In this document: one piece after another, positions 1 to 9,894 of the stretch | Layout: every line of letters starts with the position of its first letter | Position numbering within the stretch: the stretch's first letter is position 1 | Source: Pedobacter hiemivivus | GTDB taxonomy: Bacteria > Bacteroidota > Bacteroidia > Sphingobacteriales > Sphingobacteriaceae | Direction: 5' to 3' | Assembly: GCF_004331685.1 (NCBI RefSeq) | Contig: NZ_SJSM01000002.1 | Location: 434,001 to 498,000, forward strand | DNA length: 64,000 nt | Notes under the pieces: model-generated | What the model was told of the DNA's origin: nothing | The model's input: only the letters and a program-made list of their open reading frames with translations | Databases searched by the model: none | Made by a program: the position numbers and the translations under genes

Positions 1-144
1 CTTGTTTTAGCTTGTCAGTTTGATAAGGTGGAAGTTTGGTCGAAAAAGGCTTATGAAGCTTTGTTTGATGAGGAGCCTGAGAACTTTGCTTTTCTTGCTC
101 AGGAAGTAATGGGAAATAAAAACAGGGGGGAAGATGGAAAATAG
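1..144 (+). CDS. mraZ: MraZ, C-terminal end (partial)
   Basis: The reading frame is open from base 1 to a TAG at 142-144 and encodes 47 residues. They include VLACQFDKVEVWS, which fits the second SpoVT/AbrB-like half of MraZ. MraZ is the conserved first gene of dcw clusters, a DNA-binding protein that regulates the cluster's own promoter. The 5' end lies outside the window, so the promoter and its operator repeats cannot be seen. The gene overlaps the next one, rsmH, by 11 bases, as is usual for this pair. The identification rests on the tail sequence and on position, so it is good but not certain. Confidence 0.8.
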   Translation, partial: LVLACQFDKVEVWSKKAYEALFDEEPENFAFLAQEVMGNKNRGEDGK

Positions 145-1039
145 TTATCATGTTCCTGTTTTGTTGAAGGAGTGTATGGAAGGCTTGGATATTAAGCCGG
201 ATGGAGTGTATGTGGATGTGACTTTTGGTGGTGGTGGACACTCTCGTGAGATCCTTAAAAAATTAGGTAAAGACGGAGTTTTAATTGCGTTTGATCAGGA
301 TCCTGATGCGCAAAGAAATAAGATCGATGATCCCCGTTTTCATTTTGTAGATCAGAATTTTGCTTTTCTTAAAAATAACCTGCGTTTGTTGGGTTATAAA
401 ACTGTAGATGGTATTTTGGCTGATTTGGGAGTTTCTTCTCATCAGTTTAACGAGCCAGAAAGAGGTTTCTCTACCAGGTTTGATGCTGCCTTAGATATGC
501 GTATGGATAAACAAGGTAAGTTGACAGCTGCCGATGTTTTGAATACGTATACTGAAGATCAGTTACATAAAATTTTTGGTATTTATGGTGAGGTTAAAAA
601 TGCAAAATCTTTAGCTAGGGTTATTGTTACTGGTCGTGTTGATCGTCCGGTTTTAACCTTGGCTGACTTTAAGGTGGTTGCTGCAGCGCACATTCCTAAA
701 GGTAAAGAGCATAAATATATGGCGCAGGTTTTTCAAGCTTTACGCATTGAGGTGAACGCCGAGATGAAAGTGTTGGAAGATTTTCTGTTGCAAACTGCTG
801 ATGTTTTAAAACCAGGAGGTCGTTTGGTGGTGATGTCATATCATTCATTAGAAGATAGGCCGGTTAAGAATTTCCTTGCAAAAGGAAAGTTTAGAGGTGA
901 AGTAGATAAAGATTTTTTTGGTAACGAGCAAAAACCGTTTAAAGCGATTACGAGGAAAGCTATTGTGGCTGATGAGGCTGAGTTGGAACGTAATAGTCGG
1001 TCGCGGAGTGCTAAGTTAAGAGTGGGAGAGCGGTTATGA
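134..1039 (+). CDS. rsmH: 16S rRNA (cytosine1402-N4)-methyltransferase RsmH (MraW)
   Basis: The 301-residue protein has the family length. It methylates N4 of C1402 in 16S rRNA using S-adenosylmethionine. The start HVPVLLKECMEGL and the glycine-rich SAM loop VTFGGGGHSREI near residues 29-40 are diagnostic. Other RsmH signatures are ADLGVSSHQF (about 96-105) and MSYHSLEDR (about 235-243). The start overlaps the mraZ stop, and the stop overlaps the ftsL start (ATGA), indicating translational coupling inside the dcw operon. Confidence 0.97.
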   Translation: MENSYHVPVLLKECMEGLDIKPDGVYVDVTFGGGGHSREILKKLGKDGVLIAFDQDPDAQRNKIDDPRFHFVDQNFAFLKNNLRLLGYKTVDGILADLGVSSHQFNEPERGFSTRFDAALDMRMDKQGKLTAADVLNTYTEDQLHKIFGIYGEVKNAKSLARVIVTGRVDRPVLTLADFKVVAAAHIPKGKEHKYMAQVFQALRIEVNAEMKVLEDFLLQTADVLKPGGRLVVMSYHSLEDRPVKNFLAKGKFRGEVDKDFFGNEQKPFKAITRKAIVADEAELERNSRSRSAKLRVGERL

Positions 1040-1458
1040 ACAACAGGTTTAGGGAACATCTAGATGAAGAACCGGAATTAGAAGAGGAGATCGATGTTAA
1101 GGTTAAACCTAAACCGAAACAAAAAGAGCCTGAAAGTAGTAATGCTTTTTTTAAAAAGCTGTTTACTGAGGGGGTAGTAAGTAAAGAGGCTGCAACGGAG
1201 ATGTTGCCGTTTTTGATATTTCTTTCGGTTTTATGTATGCTATACATAGCCAATAGCCATATGGCTGTTAAGAATATCAGGAGTATTGATAAGTTAAATA
1301 AAGAAGTAAAAGAGCTGAGTTGGGAATATAAGTCGCTAAAGGCCGACCTGATGTTTAAGAGTAAACTGACGGAAGTAGCAAAAAAAGTAGACACTTTAGG
1401 GATAAAAGAACTGACTGAGCCACCTAAAAAAATTGTAATAAACACTAATGAATATTAG
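1036..1458 (+). CDS. ftsL: FtsL-like division protein
   Basis: This 140-residue bitopic protein sits between rsmH and the PBP gene, which is the standard ftsL position. It has a charged cytoplasmic segment (residues 1-55), one membrane segment (about 57-73) and a periplasmic helix rich in K, E and L (about 75-115) that fits the short coiled coil of FtsL. FtsL pairs with FtsB and FtsQ to activate septal FtsWI. Sequence conservation in this family is low, so the call depends on position and architecture. The cytoplasmic N-terminus is longer than that of E. coli FtsL. It overlaps ftsI by 11 bases. Confidence 0.8.
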   Translation: MNNRFREHLDEEPELEEEIDVKVKPKPKQKEPESSNAFFKKLFTEGVVSKEAATEMLPFLIFLSVLCMLYIANSHMAVKNIRSIDKLNKEVKELSWEYKSLKADLMFKSKLTEVAKKVDTLGIKELTEPPKKIVINTNEY

Positions 1459-3550
1459 AGATAACATCTTATTGCGTGTTTATCTGTCCTTCGGGCTGAT
1501 TGTACTGCTTGCCGTGGCGGTATTGGTCAGACTGTGCGATGTACAGTTTGTGGAGGGACATAAATGGCGTGCCATGGCCGATAGTCTCTCTACAAAGTAT
1601 ATCAATATTGAAGCTGCAAGGGGTAATATTTATTCAGTAGATGGTAGTCTGCTGGCAACCTCTATTCCTGAGTATGAATTGAGGATGGATTTGTTTGCTG
1701 GTGGAATACAGGATAAGGATGTTTTTAATGAAAAAGTAGATTCATTAGCATTTAGCTTGTCTCAGTTTTTTAAAGATAAATCACCTAAAGAGTATTCGCG
1801 TTACCTGCGTGCTGCACGTAGGGATAGTGTTCGTTACTTGTTGATTAAGCGTAAAGTTGGTTATCAGGAATTGAAGACCATCAGAACTTTCCCTTTGTTT
1901 AATATCGGAAAATATACTGGGGGTTTGATTGCTGTTCAGCAAAATAAAAGAATCAGACCGTTTAAGTTTTTAGCGGCTAGAACCATTGGTTATAAGAACG
2001 AGAATGTTCCGAATGGCGTTGGTTTGGAAGGTGCTTTTGGAGAATATATTAACGGCGAAAGTGGTAAACGATTGGTTCAGCGTATTTCGGGTGGTGTTTG
2101 GATGCCTGTTAATGATGAGGCTGAGGTAGCGCCTAAAGAAGGAGCTGATATTATATCTACGATTGATATCAATATGCAGGACCTTGTGCAAACAGCGCTG
2201 GAAAAGCAATTGAAAATTAGCGATGCTGATTATGGTACGGTTATTTTGATGGAGGTTGCTACCGGAGAAGTTAGGGCTGTGGCTAATTATACCCGGGTAA
2301 GTGAGGGGGTTTATGAGGAGCAGTTTAATTACGCTATAGGTGGTAGTCAGGATCCAGGTTCAACCTTTAAGTTGGCTTCTTATATGGCCTTGTTGGAAGA
2401 CAAAAAAGTAGATACAAACACACTGGTGTCTACGGGTGATGGTACTTACAGGGTTAAGGGGCATACGATTAAGGATTCTCATGGTGGAATAGGTACAGTT
2501 ACAGTGATGAAAGCTTTTGAGCAATCGGCAAATACGGCGGTTGCTAAGTTGGTAAATATGCATTATCAGGATGATCCATCTCAGTTTACAGATCACTTTT
2601 ATGATATTCATATGAATGAGCGCTTGGGATTGCAGATTCCGGGTGAAACAAAACCGGTGATTAAGAATCCGAAGTTTAAAAGTTGGAACAAGAATTTGAC
2701 CTTGCCGCAAATGGCTTATGGTTACGAAATGCTGATTACGCCATTGCAAATGTTGACATTTTATAATGCGGTTGCTAACGATGGGAAATACATTGCGCCG
2801 CTTTTTGTGAAAGAGATCAGACGTTTGGGTAATCCGATAGAGCAGTATCAGGCAAGAGTAATTTCTGATCGTATCTGTTCTGAAAAAACGATTAAAAAGT
2901 TACAGGCGATGTTAGAATCGGTTGTGACCAAGGGGACCGGTAAACTGATGGGTTCTCCATTATATAGGGTTGCAGGAAAAACAGGTACAGCTCAGGTTGC
3001 TGATGGGCGTAAAGGTTATAAGGGTAAGCCAAGCTATCAAGCTTCGTTTTGCGGATATTTTCCTGCAGAGAAACCGAAGTATTCAATTATAGTGTCTATC
3101 AATGGGCCTAAAAATGGTTATTACGGAGCAACGGTTGCTGGTCCGGTATTTAAAGAAATAGCGGATCGTATTTATGCAAGTGACATGGAAATGTATAACA
3201 ACATTTCGGAGCATTATGTTGGTAATACGATTAATCCGGAAGCTAAAGCTGGTCATAGTAAGGCGGTTAAAAGGGTGTACAATGCTTTAGGTGTTAAAGC
3301 TTTATATGCGGCTAAATCGGATTACTTTAATAGTGTGGATACCAGTAATGGTATAGTTTACGAAGAATTTAACTTGATAAAAGGAGTGATGCCTGATGTG
3401 AATGGGATGGGCTTAAAAGATGCTTTGTATCTTTTGGGTAATGCTGGTTTAAAGACCAGAGTGAAAGGTAGCGGAAAGGTTGTGAGTCAATCCATCGCAG
3501 CCGGAAATAAAATAGGAAAAGGTTTATCAGTACAAATAGATTTACAATAA
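1448..3550 (+). CDS. ftsI: Penicillin-binding protein, septal transpeptidase FtsI, with C-terminal PASTA domain
   Basis: The 700-residue class B PBP cross-links septal peptidoglycan. It has an N-terminal membrane anchor (about residues 9-27) and a dimerization domain. The transpeptidase motifs are complete: STFK with nucleophile Ser305, SAN at 360-362, and KTGT starting at Lys511. A PASTA-like segment closes the protein (about 640-700, GVMPDVNGMGLKDALYLL). The PASTA tail is common in Bacteroidetes and Firmicutes and absent from E. coli FtsI. The gene is followed one base later by murE. It works with FtsW, encoded downstream. Confidence 0.95.
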   Translation: MNIRDNILLRVYLSFGLIVLLAVAVLVRLCDVQFVEGHKWRAMADSLSTKYINIEAARGNIYSVDGSLLATSIPEYELRMDLFAGGIQDKDVFNEKVDSLAFSLSQFFKDKSPKEYSRYLRAARRDSVRYLLIKRKVGYQELKTIRTFPLFNIGKYTGGLIAVQQNKRIRPFKFLAARTIGYKNENVPNGVGLEGAFGEYINGESGKRLVQRISGGVWMPVNDEAEVAPKEGADIISTIDINMQDLVQTALEKQLKISDADYGTVILMEVATGEVRAVANYTRVSEGVYEEQFNYAIGGSQDPGSTFKLASYMALLEDKKVDTNTLVSTGDGTYRVKGHTIKDSHGGIGTVTVMKAFEQSANTAVAKLVNMHYQDDPSQFTDHFYDIHMNERLGLQIPGETKPVIKNPKFKSWNKNLTLPQMAYGYEMLITPLQMLTFYNAVANDGKYIAPLFVKEIRRLGNPIEQYQARVISDRICSEKTIKKLQAMLESVVTKGTGKLMGSPLYRVAGKTGTAQVADGRKGYKGKPSYQASFCGYFPAEKPKYSIIVSINGPKNGYYGATVAGPVFKEIADRIYASDMEMYNNISEHYVGNTINPEAKAGHSKAVKRVYNALGVKALYAAKSDYFNSVDTSNGIVYEEFNLIKGVMPDVNGMGLKDALYLLGNAGLKTRVKGSGKVVSQSIAAGNKIGKGLSVQIDLQ

Positions 3551-3551
3551 G

Positions 3552-5006
3552 ATGCAGCTGCAGGAAATTTTATATGGAATAGCAATAACTAACCTGGTTG
3601 GGAATACCAACAAGGAGGTGAGTGCTTTGGTATTTGATTCTCGTCAGGTGACTCAGGATGATGTGTTTTTTGCGATAAAAGGTACTTTGTCTGATGGTCA
3701 TGCTTACATCGGTAGTGTTGTAAGTGCGGGTGTTTCTGTCGTGGTTTGTGAACAGATTCCTGAGGAAACTGTTGCTGGTGTAACTTATATTCAGGTGGCT
3801 GATAGTTCGGTTGCGCTTGGTAAAATGGCTGCTAATTTTTATGGTAATCCTTCTGCTAAATTGCAGTTGATTGGTATTACTGGCACCAATGGCAAGACGA
3901 CCATTGCCACTTTATTGTTTAAATTGTTTCGTGAGCTGGGTTATAAAGTTGGTCTGATTTCGACTGTTGATAATCACATTAATGATCGCGTGATTGTGGC
4001 GACGCATACTACCCCAAATCCAATAGCATTGAATATGCTTTTGCAGGATATGGTTGATTCGGGTTGTGATTATTGCTTTATGGAAGTGAGTTCTCATGCT
4101 GTTGTTCAGCATAGAATTGAAGGATTGAGTTTCGCTGGTGGTGTGTTTTCTAACATTACGCATGACCACCTGGATTTTCACGTAACGTTTGATAATTATA
4201 TCAAAGCGAAGAAAGCATTTTTTGACGTGTTGCCATCTTCGGCTTTTGCCTTAACCAATCTTGATGATAAAAATGGAATGGTTATGCTGCAGAATACGAA
4301 GGCAGTAAAAAAGACATATGCCTTAAAACAGCTTGCTGATTTTAAAGCCAATATTATTGAAAACAGTTTTAATGGTCTGCATCTGAATATTGATCATGCT
4401 GATGTTTTCTTTAAGCTTGTAGGCTCATTTAATGCTTATAATTTATTGGCAGTTTATGGCACTGCGATGTTGCTTGATCAGGATCAATTGACGGTATTGA
4501 CTACTTTGACTAGTCTGACTGGCGCTGAGGGTAGGTTTGATTACATGATGGCCAACGGTATTATTGGTATTGTGGATTATGCGCATACACCTGATGCTGT
4601 TCAGAATGTGTTGAGTACAATACATGACATTAGAAAGGGAACAGAGCAAGTGATTACCATTATTGGTTGTGGTGGGGATAGGGATAAAACTAAGCGTCCG
4701 ATTATGGCTCAGGTGGCTTGTGATTGGAGCGATAAGGTGATCCTGACTTCGGATAACCCAAGGACTGAAAACCCGCAGACGATAGTAGAGGAAATGGAAA
4801 AGGGGGTTTCTCCAACAAATAGGCGTAAAACATTGAGTATAGTAGATAGAAGAGAAGCGATTAAAACGGCTTGCCATTTGGCTAAGCCCGGAGATATTAT
4901 TGTGCTTGCAGGTAAAGGGCATGAAAAGTACCAGGAGATAAATGGGGTGAGGTATCATTTTGATGATAAGGAAGTGTTAATGGAACAATTAAACTTGATC
5001 AGCTAA
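3552..5006 (+). CDS. murE: UDP-MurNAc-L-Ala-D-Glu:meso-diaminopimelate ligase MurE
   Basis: The 484-residue Mur ligase adds the third amino acid to the cytoplasmic peptidoglycan precursor in an ATP-dependent step. The P-loop GTNGKT lies at residues 111-116 and the central-domain TTPNP / SSHA motifs follow. The DNPR sequence at 401-404 is the known specificity motif for meso-diaminopimelate, where lysine-adding enzymes differ. This agrees with dapA in the same window. The stop overlaps the mraY start (TAATG). Confidence 0.96.
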   Translation: MQLQEILYGIAITNLVGNTNKEVSALVFDSRQVTQDDVFFAIKGTLSDGHAYIGSVVSAGVSVVVCEQIPEETVAGVTYIQVADSSVALGKMAANFYGNPSAKLQLIGITGTNGKTTIATLLFKLFRELGYKVGLISTVDNHINDRVIVATHTTPNPIALNMLLQDMVDSGCDYCFMEVSSHAVVQHRIEGLSFAGGVFSNITHDHLDFHVTFDNYIKAKKAFFDVLPSSAFALTNLDDKNGMVMLQNTKAVKKTYALKQLADFKANIIENSFNGLHLNIDHADVFFKLVGSFNAYNLLAVYGTAMLLDQDQLTVLTTLTSLTGAEGRFDYMMANGIIGIVDYAHTPDAVQNVLSTIHDIRKGTEQVITIIGCGGDRDKTKRPIMAQVACDWSDKVILTSDNPRTENPQTIVEEMEKGVSPTNRRKTLSIVDRREAIKTACHLAKPGDIIVLAGKGHEKYQEINGVRYHFDDKEVLMEQLNLIS

Positions 5007-6256
5007 TGTTATATTATTTATTTGAATACCTGAACCAGCATTACGATTTCCCGGGATTGAGATTGTTTCAATACATCACTTTCCGTACTTCTTTGGCGGT
5101 GATTCTTTCGCTGATTATCACTACTGTTTATGGTAGAAGGTTGATCAATTATCTGCATAAAATGCAGGTTGGAGAGACGGTAAGGAATCTTGGATTGGAA
5201 GGCCAGATGCAGAAGCAAGGTACACCAACGATGGGTGGTATCATCATTTTGCTCGGTATTTTGGTACCAACATTATTGCTGGCCAACTTAACCAATATCT
5301 ATGTGATTTTGATGCTCATCACTACTGTGTGGATGGGTGCTGTCGGATTTTTGGATGATTATATCAAAGTATTTAAGAAGAATAAAGAAGGGTTAGCCGG
5401 TAGGTTTAAAATTGTTGGACAGGTTGGACTTGGGTTAATTATTGGTTGTACCATGTATTACCATCCAAATATTGTAGTTAGACAAACAGTGGAAGAAGTA
5501 AGTGTGGCTAAAGCGGCTACAGCTCCTATGGTTTTGAGACAAAAGGGGGAGAGCTTTTATTACACTCAGGATGTGAAATCTACTTTGACTAACGTTCCTT
5601 TTTATAAAAATAATGAATTTGATTATGCCAAAGTGCTTAAGTTTTTAGGCGATGGTTATGAGAAGTATGCAGCCTTGGTTTTCATTTTTATCACTGTCAT
5701 AATTATTGCGGGGGTATCTAATGGGGCGAATATTACTGACGGAATCGATGGCTTGGCAACGGGAACGTCTGCGATTATAGGAATTACACTCGGCTTGTTG
5801 GCTTATGTGTCTGGTAACACGGTAATTGCCGACTACCTCAATATTATGTATATCCCAAATTCGGGTGAGTTGATGATTTTTGCGGGTGCCTTTGTTGGGG
5901 CTTGCGTAGGATTCTTATGGTACAATTCTTATCCGGCCCAGGTGTTTATGGGGGATACAGGAAGTTTGGCTATTGGTGGGATCATTGCGGCATTTGCCAT
6001 TATGATTAGAAAGGAATTGCTAATTCCTGTTTTATGTGGTGTTTTCTTAATTGAGATCTTATCTGTGATGCTTCAGGTGTCTTATTTTAAGTATACCAAG
6101 AAACGGTTTGGCGAGGGCAGAAGGATTTTCTTAATGTCTCCTTTACATCACCATTACCAGAAGAAAGGATATCATGAAGCTAAGATTGTAACTAGATTCT
6201 GGATCATTAGCATATTGCTTGCGATCATTACCATCATCACTTTAAAATTAAGATAA
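5006..6256 (+). CDS. mraY: Phospho-MurNAc-pentapeptide transferase MraY
   Basis: This integral membrane enzyme transfers phospho-MurNAc-pentapeptide to undecaprenyl phosphate, forming lipid I. The motifs TPTMGG (about 72-77), GFLDDYIKV and [10 protein letters not shown], the [10 protein letters not shown] motif, and the histidine cluster SPLHHHYQ near the end are all present. At 416 residues it is about 55 longer than the E. coli enzyme. The extra length lies between about residues 160 and 220, where a hydrophilic loop (including [12 protein letters not shown]) is inserted, as is usual for Bacteroidetes. Both ends form TAATG overlaps. Confidence 0.97.
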   Translation: MLYYLFEYLNQHYDFPGLRLFQYITFRTSLAVILSLIITTVYGRRLINYLHKMQVGETVRNLGLEGQMQKQGTPTMGGIIILLGILVPTLLLANLTNIYVILMLITTVWMGAVGFLDDYIKVFKKNKEGLAGRFKIVGQVGLGLIIGCTMYYHPNIVVRQTVEEVSVAKAATAPMVLRQKGESFYYTQDVKSTLTNVPFYKNNEFDYAKVLKFLGDGYEKYAALVFIFITVIIIAGVSNGANITDGIDGLATGTSAIIGITLGLLAYVSGNTVIADYLNIMYIPNSGELMIFAGAFVGACVGFLWYNSYPAQVFMGDTGSLAIGGIIAAFAIMIRKELLIPVLCGVFLIEILSVMLQVSYFKYTKKRFGEGRRIFLMSPLHHHYQKKGYHEAKIVTRFWIISILLAIITIITLKLR

Positions 6257-7599
6257 TGGAAAAGCAGAGAATCGCAATTTTAGGTGGGGGAGAAAGTGGT
6301 GTAGGTGCGGCAATGCTAGCGCAGAAGCAAGGTTTTGATGTGTTTTTGTCTGATTTTGGCGCTATTCCGATGCAATACAAAGAGAAATTACAAGAGCTAA
6401 ATATCCCTTTTGAAGAGAATAAGCATAGTCAAGCTGAAATATTAAAAGCTGTTGAGGTAATTAAGAGTCCGGGTATACCTGATACTGCGGGGATCATCAA
6501 GGAGATTAAAGCGAAGCAGATTCCAGTAGTGTCTGAAATTGAATTTGCCAAGCGTTATACCAATGCAAAAACGATTTGTATCACTGGCTCTAATGGCAAG
6601 ACAACAACAACCATGTTGACTTACCATCTTTTGAAGAATGCAGGATTAAACATTGGACTTGCGGGTAACATAGGGCATAGTTTTGCAGCGCAGGTGGCGA
6701 CATCGGATTTTGATTGGTATGTATTGGAGATTTCCAGCTTTATGTTGGATGATATGTATGATTTTAAGGCTGATATCGCTGTTTTATTAAATATAACACC
6801 TGATCATTTAGACCGCTATGACTATAAGCTGGACAATTACGCTGCATCAAAAATGCGTATTGTTCAAAATCAGACCAGTGATGATATTTTTATCTACTGT
6901 GCTGATGACGAGGAAACTTTAAAAGCGTTGAAAAGCACTAAAGTAAATTCGAAAAAATACCCTTTTTCAATCCGGAAGAAAATTGAAGCGGGTGCATACC
7001 TTGAAGACAACAACATACACATCAATATAAACCTAAACGATCCATTAATCATGTCTATTACAGAATTAGCCCTACAGGGAAAGCACAATATTTATAACTC
7101 TATGGCATCTGGCATAGTGGCTAAAGTATTAGATATTAGAAATAGCTCTATACGTGAAAGTATGGGTGATTTTAGAAATATTGAACATAGGTTAGAGCAT
7201 GTCGCAAAAATCTCTGGAGTTGATTACATCAATGATTCTAAAGCGACCAATGTGAACTCTACCTGGTACGCACTGGAAAGTGTTGGTGAAGGTGTGATTT
7301 TAATTATGGGTGGTGTTGATAAAGGTAATGATTATGACATGCTAAAGGATATGGTACGCCAAAAGGTTAAGGCGATTGTATGTTTAGGTAAAGACAATAA
7401 GCGGATTCATGAAGCTTTTGAAGATGACGTGGAGATTATTGTAAATACATTTTCTGCGCATGAGGCTGTTCAGGTAGCTTATCATTTGGCAAAAAAGGGG
7501 AACACCGTATTGTTGTCTCCAGCTTGTGCCAGTTTTGATTTGTTTAAGAACTATGAGGACCGCGGTAACCAATTTAAGGCAGCTGTTAAAGAATTGTAA
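6256..7599 (+). CDS. murD: UDP-MurNAc-L-Ala:D-glutamate ligase MurD
   Basis: The 447-residue ligase adds D-glutamate to UDP-MurNAc-L-Ala. It begins with a Rossmann-like segment (RIAILGGGESGVGAA), followed by the ATP loop GSNGKTTTT (about 113-121), the NITPDHLDRY motif of Mur ligases and the C-terminal NDSKATN and SPACASFD motifs typical of MurD. It is embedded in the dcw operon, starting within the mraY stop and ending two bases before ftsW. Confidence 0.96.
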   Translation: MEKQRIAILGGGESGVGAAMLAQKQGFDVFLSDFGAIPMQYKEKLQELNIPFEENKHSQAEILKAVEVIKSPGIPDTAGIIKEIKAKQIPVVSEIEFAKRYTNAKTICITGSNGKTTTTMLTYHLLKNAGLNIGLAGNIGHSFAAQVATSDFDWYVLEISSFMLDDMYDFKADIAVLLNITPDHLDRYDYKLDNYAASKMRIVQNQTSDDIFIYCADDEETLKALKSTKVNSKKYPFSIRKKIEAGAYLEDNNIHININLNDPLIMSITELALQGKHNIYNSMASGIVAKVLDIRNSSIRESMGDFRNIEHRLEHVAKISGVDYINDSKATNVNSTWYALESVGEGVILIMGGVDKGNDYDMLKDMVRQKVKAIVCLGKDNKRIHEAFEDDVEIIVNTFSAHEAVQVAYHLAKKGNTVLLSPACASFDLFKNYEDRGNQFKAAVKEL

Positions 7600-7601
7600 T
7601 T

Positions 7602-8768
7602 ATGACTACAATAAATAGGCTTTTAGATAAAACAAAGGGAGATCGCTGGATTTGGCTGATCATTATCCTTTTGTCGCTAATTTCTATACTTACCGTTTAC
7701 AGTGCAACCGGGACTTATGCTTATAAGACGGGGAAAACTGTAGAGAAGATTTTGCTAACTAAGCACTTGATCTTTGTGGTAATGGGGATTGGTATGATCT
7801 ATATTGCGCATTTATTGGACTATAAATATTATGCTGGGATCTCGAAGGTCTTAATGATCATTACGATTCCGCTCTTGTTTTATACCGCTATTTTTGGTGC
7901 TAACATTAATGATGCATCCCGTTGGGTAAAGATTCCTTTAATTGGTTTAACCTTTCAGACTTCAGATTTAGCGAAGATTGCCTTGATTACATTCTTGGCT
8001 AGAATGCTGACTAAGAAGCAGGAGAATATTAAGGATGTTAGAAAAGCATTTATACCGATCATGGGATCTGTGTGTGCGGTATTTGTGTTGATTGCCTGGG
8101 CCAATTTATCTACAGCTATTATGCTGTTTGGGGTAAGTATTTTGCTGCTGATTATTGGAAGGATCAGTATTAAGCAGATTAGTATGGTATGCGCAGGTGG
8201 AGCTGTACTGTTGTTGTTTATTGTGTTTTTAGGGCCGAGGGCCGCTACTTATAAATCCAGGGTAAATTCATTTTTACATCCTGAGCTGCAACATTCGGAT
8301 AAAACTTACCAGGCTGATCAATCAAAAATTGCATTGGCGACTGGTGGGGTATTTGGTAAAGGTCCTGGGAACAGTACCCAGCGTAACTTTTTACCGCACC
8401 CATATTCGGATTTTATTTTTGCAATTATAGTAGAAGAATATGGGTTGATGGGGGCGATGACGGTGATGCTATTGTATCTCGTGTTGCTTTACCGTTGTGT
8501 ACGGATCGTAACCCAAAGCCCAAAGGCTTTTGGGGCTTTGCTGGCTGCAGGGCTAAGCTTTAGTTTAACCATACAGGCTTTTGCCAATATGGCGGTAGCT
8601 GTAGGTTTAGGTCCGGTTACAGGAGTTCCGCTACCACTGGTGAGTATGGGTGGTACTTCGATGATATTTACAAGTATAGCCTTTGGGATTATATTGAGCG
8701 TAAGCAGAGATGTGGAAGAACAGGGCACTAAAAAAGTAATTGTTGGTGAAATACCAGCAATGGCATAA
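7602..8768 (+). CDS. ftsW: SEDS peptidoglycan polymerase FtsW
   Basis: The 388-residue protein has about ten membrane segments, a large loop (about residues 215-255), and the SEDS signatures NDASRWVKIP and PHPYSDFIFAIIVEEYG. The tail ends in a conserved helix with VPLPLVSMGGTSM. SEDS proteins polymerise lipid II, and the dcw-linked copy is the septal one acting with the FtsI homologue here. The paralogue RodA is excluded mainly by gene position. Confidence 0.95.
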   Translation: MTTINRLLDKTKGDRWIWLIIILLSLISILTVYSATGTYAYKTGKTVEKILLTKHLIFVVMGIGMIYIAHLLDYKYYAGISKVLMIITIPLLFYTAIFGANINDASRWVKIPLIGLTFQTSDLAKIALITFLARMLTKKQENIKDVRKAFIPIMGSVCAVFVLIAWANLSTAIMLFGVSILLLIIGRISIKQISMVCAGGAVLLLFIVFLGPRAATYKSRVNSFLHPELQHSDKTYQADQSKIALATGGVFGKGPGNSTQRNFLPHPYSDFIFAIIVEEYGLMGAMTVMLLYLVLLYRCVRIVTQSPKAFGALLAAGLSFSLTIQAFANMAVAVGLGPVTGVPLPLVSMGGTSMIFTSIAFGIILSVSRDVEEQGTKKVIVGEIPAMA

Positions 8769-8778
8769 AGATTAAAAG

Positions 8779-9894
8779 ATGAGACCAACGAGGATAATAA
8801 TTTCAGGAGGCGGTACTGGCGGACATATATTTCCAGCCATATCCATAGCTAATGCGCTAAAGCGTATGGAGCCGGGCTGTGAAATTTTATTTGTTGGTGC
8901 AGCCGGTCGGATGGAAATGGATAAAGTTCCAGCTGCTGGTTATAAAATTATTGGTTTAAATATTAGCGGTATACAAAGAGGTTCTATTGTGAAAAACTTA
9001 GAGCTGCCGTTTAAATTGTTTGGAAGTGTGCGTAAAGCCTTGCGAATCATTGCTGATTTTAAACCTGATGTGGTTGTGGGTGTCGGTGGCTATGCGTCCG
9101 GACCAATTTTATTTGCTGCATCATTAAAAAATATTCCTTACCTGATACAAGAGCAAAATTCTTATGCAGGTATGACCAATAAATGGCTGGGTAAAAAAGC
9201 AGCTAAGGTTTGTGTTGCATTTGATGGAATGGAGCAGTTTTTTCCTGCTGATAGGTTGCTTAAAACAGGTAATCCGGTAAGAAAGGATGTAGTGGATGTT
9301 TTAAATAAGCATTATGCAGGTGCAGAACTGTTGAAACTTGACCCATTAAAGAAAACGATATTGGTTACAGGTGGAAGTTTGGGTGCTGGTACATTAAATA
9401 AGAGTATCGAAAAACATATTCTTGAGTTTATAGATGCTGATGTACAACTGATCTGGCAAACAGGTAAGTACTATTACAATGGAATTATTGAGCGTTTGGG
9501 TCTTGATTTTAATCCTAATGTTCGGATTCTGGAGTTTTTGAATAAAATGGATTTGGCTTATGCTGCTGCTGATGTGATTATTTCACGTGCGGGTGCAGGA
9601 ACGATTGCTGAATTGTGTATGATTAAAAAGCCGGTTATACTGGTTCCTTCGCCAAATGTGGCTGAAGATCATCAGACAAAGAATGCATTGGCATTGGTAA
9701 AAAACAATGCGGCTTTGATGATTGTGGATCAATCGGCAGAGGATATCCTTGTAAAAGAGGCTTTAAGTTTATTGAATGATAAAGATAGAAGTTCAATCTA
9801 CACTGAAAATATAGGTAAGATGGCTTTGCCTGATGCTGATCAAGTGATTGCAAAAGAGGTAATGTTGTTGGCAGAAAGGGGGGGTAATAGCTAA
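8779..9894 (+). CDS. murG: UDP-GlcNAc transferase MurG (lipid I to lipid II)
   Basis: The 371-residue GT28 glycosyltransferase adds GlcNAc to lipid I at the inner face of the membrane. The N-terminal loop SGGGTGGHIFPA (about 9-20) and the C-terminal donor-site motifs GGSLGA and SRAGAGTIAEL match MurG. The protein ends at a TAATG overlap with murC. Length and motif order are those of the family. Confidence 0.96.
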   Translation: MRPTRIIISGGGTGGHIFPAISIANALKRMEPGCEILFVGAAGRMEMDKVPAAGYKIIGLNISGIQRGSIVKNLELPFKLFGSVRKALRIIADFKPDVVVGVGGYASGPILFAASLKNIPYLIQEQNSYAGMTNKWLGKKAAKVCVAFDGMEQFFPADRLLKTGNPVRKDVVDVLNKHYAGAELLKLDPLKKTILVTGGSLGAGTLNKSIEKHILEFIDADVQLIWQTGKYYYNGIIERLGLDFNPNVRILEFLNKMDLAYAAADVIISRAGAGTIAELCMIKKPVILVPSPNVAEDHQTKNALALVKNNAALMIVDQSAEDILVKEALSLLNDKDRSSIYTENIGKMALPDADQVIAKEVMLLAERGGNS

